From Dichomitus squalens LYAD-421 SS1 (lineage: Eukaryota > Basidiomycota > Agaricomycetes > Polyporales > Polyporaceae), in assembly GCF_000275845.1 (NCBI RefSeq), contig NW_006766929.1:79076-90892 (forward strand): a stretch of 11,817 nt of DNA, given 5' to 3'. Below the pieces are notes generated by a model. It searched no databases. It had not been told where the DNA came from and saw nothing but the letters and a program-made list of their open reading frames with translations. This document shows positions 8,800-11,817 of the stretch, one piece after another (positions within the stretch are counted from its first letter, which is position 1; the number at the start of each line of letters is the position of its first letter). A program made the translations under genes and the position numbers.

Positions 8800-10172
8800 C
8801 TACGACTGGCGTGCCTCGAACGCCCGCACCTTGCCTTGAAGCCAGTCCCACAGCCGCTCACCGATCTCATCATTATAGCACTCCGGGTGAGCCCTTCCAA
8901 GGCGCGCCCATGGAATCAAGAACTACGACATGGATAATTAGTCCTCAGACAGCCAAGCATGGCGAGATGAGGCGTACCTCGCCATTGTAATTGAGTGCCT
9001 CGGGCATCGTGCCTGCGAAGAGCTGGGTCAGGACACCGTATTCGACCGGCTTCAGAAGCACAGCTTTCTATGAGGCGATTTGAAGATGAGTCAATATGCA
9101 AGTGGGGAGAGACAGAAACATACCAAGATCATATGTACGACTGCCGGGAAATGACGTTGGAGGGAGGTCTGAATGGTACCTGCAGTTCTCGCATAAGTAC
9201 TTGGAGCTGTACAGATGCAGACGATTAGATGCCGACTCGGGTTAAGGGAGATGGATACGATGCCTTGATCTCCGTAGCGCTTTGCTACCTGTCGTGCAAT
9301 CACAGCGTTACCCTGAAGTGGATCGACACTCATAAGCTGATGCGACTACGTCGGAGGGGCGGCATAGAACGTACGTGTTTGCTTTGATTGTACAATGCGG
9401 CTTTGCCCAACTTTATTCTCTCAGGGCCATCCTTGAACGTCTCGAAGTGAAGACGTTCCAGGTAGACACTGCTCGAGGACGTCGTGACGACGCGCGCGTG
9501 ACCATCTGGAGAGGTTCTCACAGCGGCGAGAAGTGCCGGCATGAGCGACTCCGTCAAGTAGAAGTGCCCGAGGACGTGCGTTCCAAATTGAAGGTCGTAC
9601 TCGTCTGTTGTCAACAATTCGACGGGAGGTACCATGACGCCGCTAGCGGTAAGGACCGTGTTCAGCTAGATATCACAGGCTACACAAGAAGGGATGTACG
9701 TACGCATTGTTGAATAGAATGTGAAGCTCCGATTCCTTGCTGAAGAACTCCTGGGCAGCCGCCTTCACCGAAGCCATACTTCCCAGATCGAGCTTGAGGA
9801 AGATGCCCTCCTTGCCCGTTTCCACCTTCAGCGAGGCGATGGCTGCGTCAGCCTTTTCTGGGCTACGAGCGGCAAGATACACTTTGGCATTGTGCTTCAG
9901 CATCTCCTACACCATGATGAAAGTGAGAACCATTGGCGTAGTTGGGAGTCCGGGTTCGCTCCGCACTTACCTTACAGGTCTCGTATCCGATACCGGAGTT
10001 CCCGCCTGTGCCAATTACGATAGTCAACCAATACTCAAACGGCCAAGGGTGTGAACGCACCTGTCACGAGGACAATCCGCCCCGTATGGTCGGGGATTTG
10101 GTCAGGGTGAAACTTGGGCTTCGGAGGGAAGCCCTGGACGAAAACTGGCCAGAAGCCCGAGTCTCTGGCCAT
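8800..10172 (-). CDS. short-chain dehydrogenase/reductase (retinol dehydrogenase/WWOX-like fungal SDR)
   Basis: NAD(P)(H)-dependent oxidoreductase; the substrate cannot be told from sequence. Eight exons on the minus strand: 10172-10061, 10005-9971, 9906-9704, 9642-9375, 9312-9237, 9179-9124, 9067-8978 and 8922-8800, giving 320 residues. The seven introns are 55-64 bases and all GT-AG. The cofactor motif TGGNSGIG is at residues 37-44, split by intron 1. NNAGVM is at 115-120, a serine cluster (TTSSSSVY) at 170-177, and the catalytic YNQSK at 201-205. The C-terminal part has EYGVLTQLFAGT and NGEFLIPWARLG, typical of this fungal SDR group. The start follows from the usual leader (FPPKPKFHPDQIPD) before the Rossmann fold. 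There is no clear signal peptide. Oddities: the usual LNPG reads LNPS (Ser 232), and exon 5 ends at a weak donor (A before GTCGGC). The model is complete and probably functional. Confidence 0.92.
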
Positions 10173-10265
10173 GTTGACATTAATGCGCGGGCAAACGTAG
10201 TAGTATCAAGAGGTGTCAGGGAGGGTTTGGAGCTCAGTTTACGGTCCCGGCATTCGACGCAACAG

Positions 10266-10274
10266 ATATATATA
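10266..10274 (-). promoter_or_regulatory. TATA-like element of the SDR gene
   Basis: An alternating ATATATATA run lies about 95 bases upstream of the SDR ATG at 10172. The spacing fits the other TATA boxes here. It could also be a chance AT run. Confidence 0.45.
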
Positions 10275-11111
10275 CGTAGCCGCAAATCTGCCAGCTAACT
10301 TCTTCGCAGTGAACGTACCTGGATGAGTCTATCGTGCATTGTCAAACCTAGCAAGCATGTAGGACCTCTCTGCTTGACAGCAGCATTAGACGGCAACACT
10401 TAGGGCAAAAAGGGAAAAGGGAGACGCAAGCCTACGGCAGGACATGTTCTGGCTGAGCGCTTCGCCGTTATCCGGTCTCGGGGATACTGAAATCGGATTT
10501 CAGAAATGTTTGCCCGTCCGTTCGTGCAGCGGTCGCACAAATTTTGATGTAATCAAAACTGGTCACGACAACACCCTGGCCATCTCAGCAAGCTTCTGGC
10601 GGGGGAGGGGGACAGTAGACGTCACGCCCGAGGGGTGATGTGAGTGTCCGTCACGTTTGCGGGCTCGGCGCTGACGGTGGGGCCTCGTTTCTGAACCCCT
10701 GTATTTCTGTGCAACGACAAACGGCAATTTGTCAGTTCTAAGAGCCTGGTAATGGTAATCACCATGTTTGCGCTAGACTTCTATGAAAAGGCTGATGTGG
10801 AACGGGTATGTAGCACCAGCTGTTGAGCTCGTACCACATCAGCAAAACTGTAAATATCTCTTCCAGGATTGCGGTTGGGGCATGAAGCGCGGAATGCGGT
10901 GCGAGCTGGCGCCGACGCCCAATATGGGAGCCATAGGGGCCTGCCCGTACCATACTTGCAATACCGCGCCAGACTTGGGCAAAGGTCGCAAGACCGCGCA
11001 ACAATCCGCCAGAGGCACGCGATCGTGCAAGACCGTGCAAGACTGTACGGTACATTTGTATAGATACTAGAAACACCATGAGTTATAATGTCAATCGCAT
11101 GTCGCTGCCAC
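10275..11111. other. intergenic, no gene recognised
   Basis: About 840 bases upstream of the SDR gene and downstream of the CAP-Gly-like pseudogene. Open frames of about 95-106 codons on both strands around 10759-11079 overlap each other and show no motif. A small perfect hairpin (ATGGT-AATC-ACCAT) is at 10752-10765, and short tandem repeats occur near 10988-11043. Confidence 0.45.
11024..11043. repeat. 10-base tandem repeat, two exact copies
   Basis: CGTGCAAGAC occurs twice in direct tandem. A related GCAAGACCGCGCAA is at 10988-11001. The array is short and imperfect, with no known role. Confidence 0.5.
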
Positions 11112-11717
11112 TCAGGTCTCTGCGTTGATGCCGAGCTGATCGCCCTCGCGCTTCAGGCTACCCTTCATCCCATCCTTTCCAAACATGCTCGACCACTCAT
11201 TTCTCCGCCTCCGAGTCATCGTATCTTGCCCGAAGTCTCACTCAGATGCAGCCCCGATGTCGAAATAGCGTATGCCACCCCACGCCCTGTGTTGCTACCG
11301 GCGTCCGTGCAGCTTGTCTCCTGGCCAAGCATCATTCATCGGGACTTCCAGACGCACCCAAGGTCCGAGCTCGCCCTCGACCTCTCCGATATACCTCGCA
11401 TACGCGCGGAAACGAGCCTTCTTCGATGAGATGATGCAAGGAATGCCGATCTCGAGTGTCGCGCTGCGGGGTTGCTTCGCTGTGGGAGCAGACTCATGAC
11501 GAATCGTGTCAGCAGAGCTCTTTCGCTTAAGAGACTCCCGGACTGTCGATACGCTGATCGAGGAGACGACGCTTGCTTGCTTCTCATGAGAGACAAGCGG
11601 AGATTTGGCTTCGGCTTTGATCGTCCCGACAACGTCCTCCTCGTCTTCGGAGGGCAGAGGCTTTACCCTCGTTAGTTTCGGCGAAGCGGTGCGCTCAAGA
11701 GAGCATGCGCCGGACAT
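11112..11717 (-). pseudogene. CAP-Gly-like domain protein, broken by two in-frame stops
   Basis: From ATG 11717 one frame encodes a disordered, charged N-terminal part (SEDEEDVVGTIK, LKRKSS) and then a CAP-Gly-like SH3-fold segment from about residue 84: EIGIPCIISSKKARFRAYAR, YIGEVEGELGPWV, LEVP and DKLHGRR. A TAG at 11297-11295 ends it at residue 140. Past this stop the same frame continues with the segment expected at the domain end, WGGIRYFDIG, and again past a TGA at 11240-11238 with RRRRNEW and MKGSLKREGDQL, to a final TGA at 11114-11112. Both inner stops fall where family members, as I recall them, carry Trp (GR-x-W and SE-W-D). Splicing out the first stop would also remove the conserved GGIRYFDIG. 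Upstream the frame hits a TAA about 15 bases before the ATG, so an earlier exon would lie off the window edge. Stop-codon readthrough or sequence error is possible but less likely. Confidence 0.65.
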
Positions 11718-11817
11718 ATGTCCATCTAATCCATTAGGAAAACTACATAGCGGCGAAGCCTACGCGGTCCAACTCCTCGTCATCGTGGCCCATCGGGGTC
11801 TCCCATCTTCAGGTCCC

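Noticed and set aside
10064..10285. 73-codon minus-strand frame starting with ATG just upstream of the SDR start
   Set aside because: It overlaps SDR exon 1 in another frame; the SDR frame carries the conserved leader and cofactor motif.
10759..11079. Overlapping open frames of 95-106 codons on both strands
   Set aside because: They shadow each other and show no domain, splice context or promoter.
1..11817. tRNA, rRNA, CRISPR array, transposon ends
   Set aside because: No T-loop GGTTCRAAT-like motif in a cloverleaf context, no regularly spaced repeats, and no terminal repeats or transposase motifs were found by eye.

Overview
The window reads as nuclear DNA of a filamentous basidiomycete, most likely an Agaricomycete. 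Genes are split by many short GT-AG introns (about 49-78 bases), both strands carry genes, and the best-conserved genes use a strongly C/G-ending codon set. All gene models below come from joining frames by hand at splice sites; none was tested against transcripts or a database.

Layout, left to right. 1-1615: no convincing gene, except a possible C-terminal exon at the left edge. 1616-3594: two small heat shock protein (Hsp20) genes placed head to head, with the same two introns at the same sites and phases, sharing a 788-base promoter region with TATA boxes and a perfect three-unit heat shock element. 4196-7732: a tandem pair of paralogous plus-strand genes. The first (4196-5541) is a pseudogene with in-frame stops but intact splice sites. 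The second (6242-7732) is intact and encodes a nuclear-looking protein with a basic N-terminus followed by a segment resembling the DNA-binding module of XPA. 7945-8697: a minus-strand gene or gene relic that I can only partly model. 8800-10172: an eight-exon short-chain dehydrogenase/reductase (SDR) on the minus strand, complete and well supported. 10275-11111: no gene seen. 11112-11717: minus-strand remains of a protein with a CAP-Gly-like domain, broken by two in-frame stops.

The genes do not form one pathway. The two Hsp20 genes are probably co-induced by heat or proteotoxic stress through the shared promoter. The tandem paralogues look like one duplication in which one copy was kept and the other decayed. 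Every stop codon that breaks the two pseudogenes can be explained by a single C-to-T or G-to-A transition, which is worth testing as a mutational signature. The most novel items are the XPA-like paralogue family, a possible alternative C-terminus in its intact member, and the unresolved minus-strand gene at 7945-8697.
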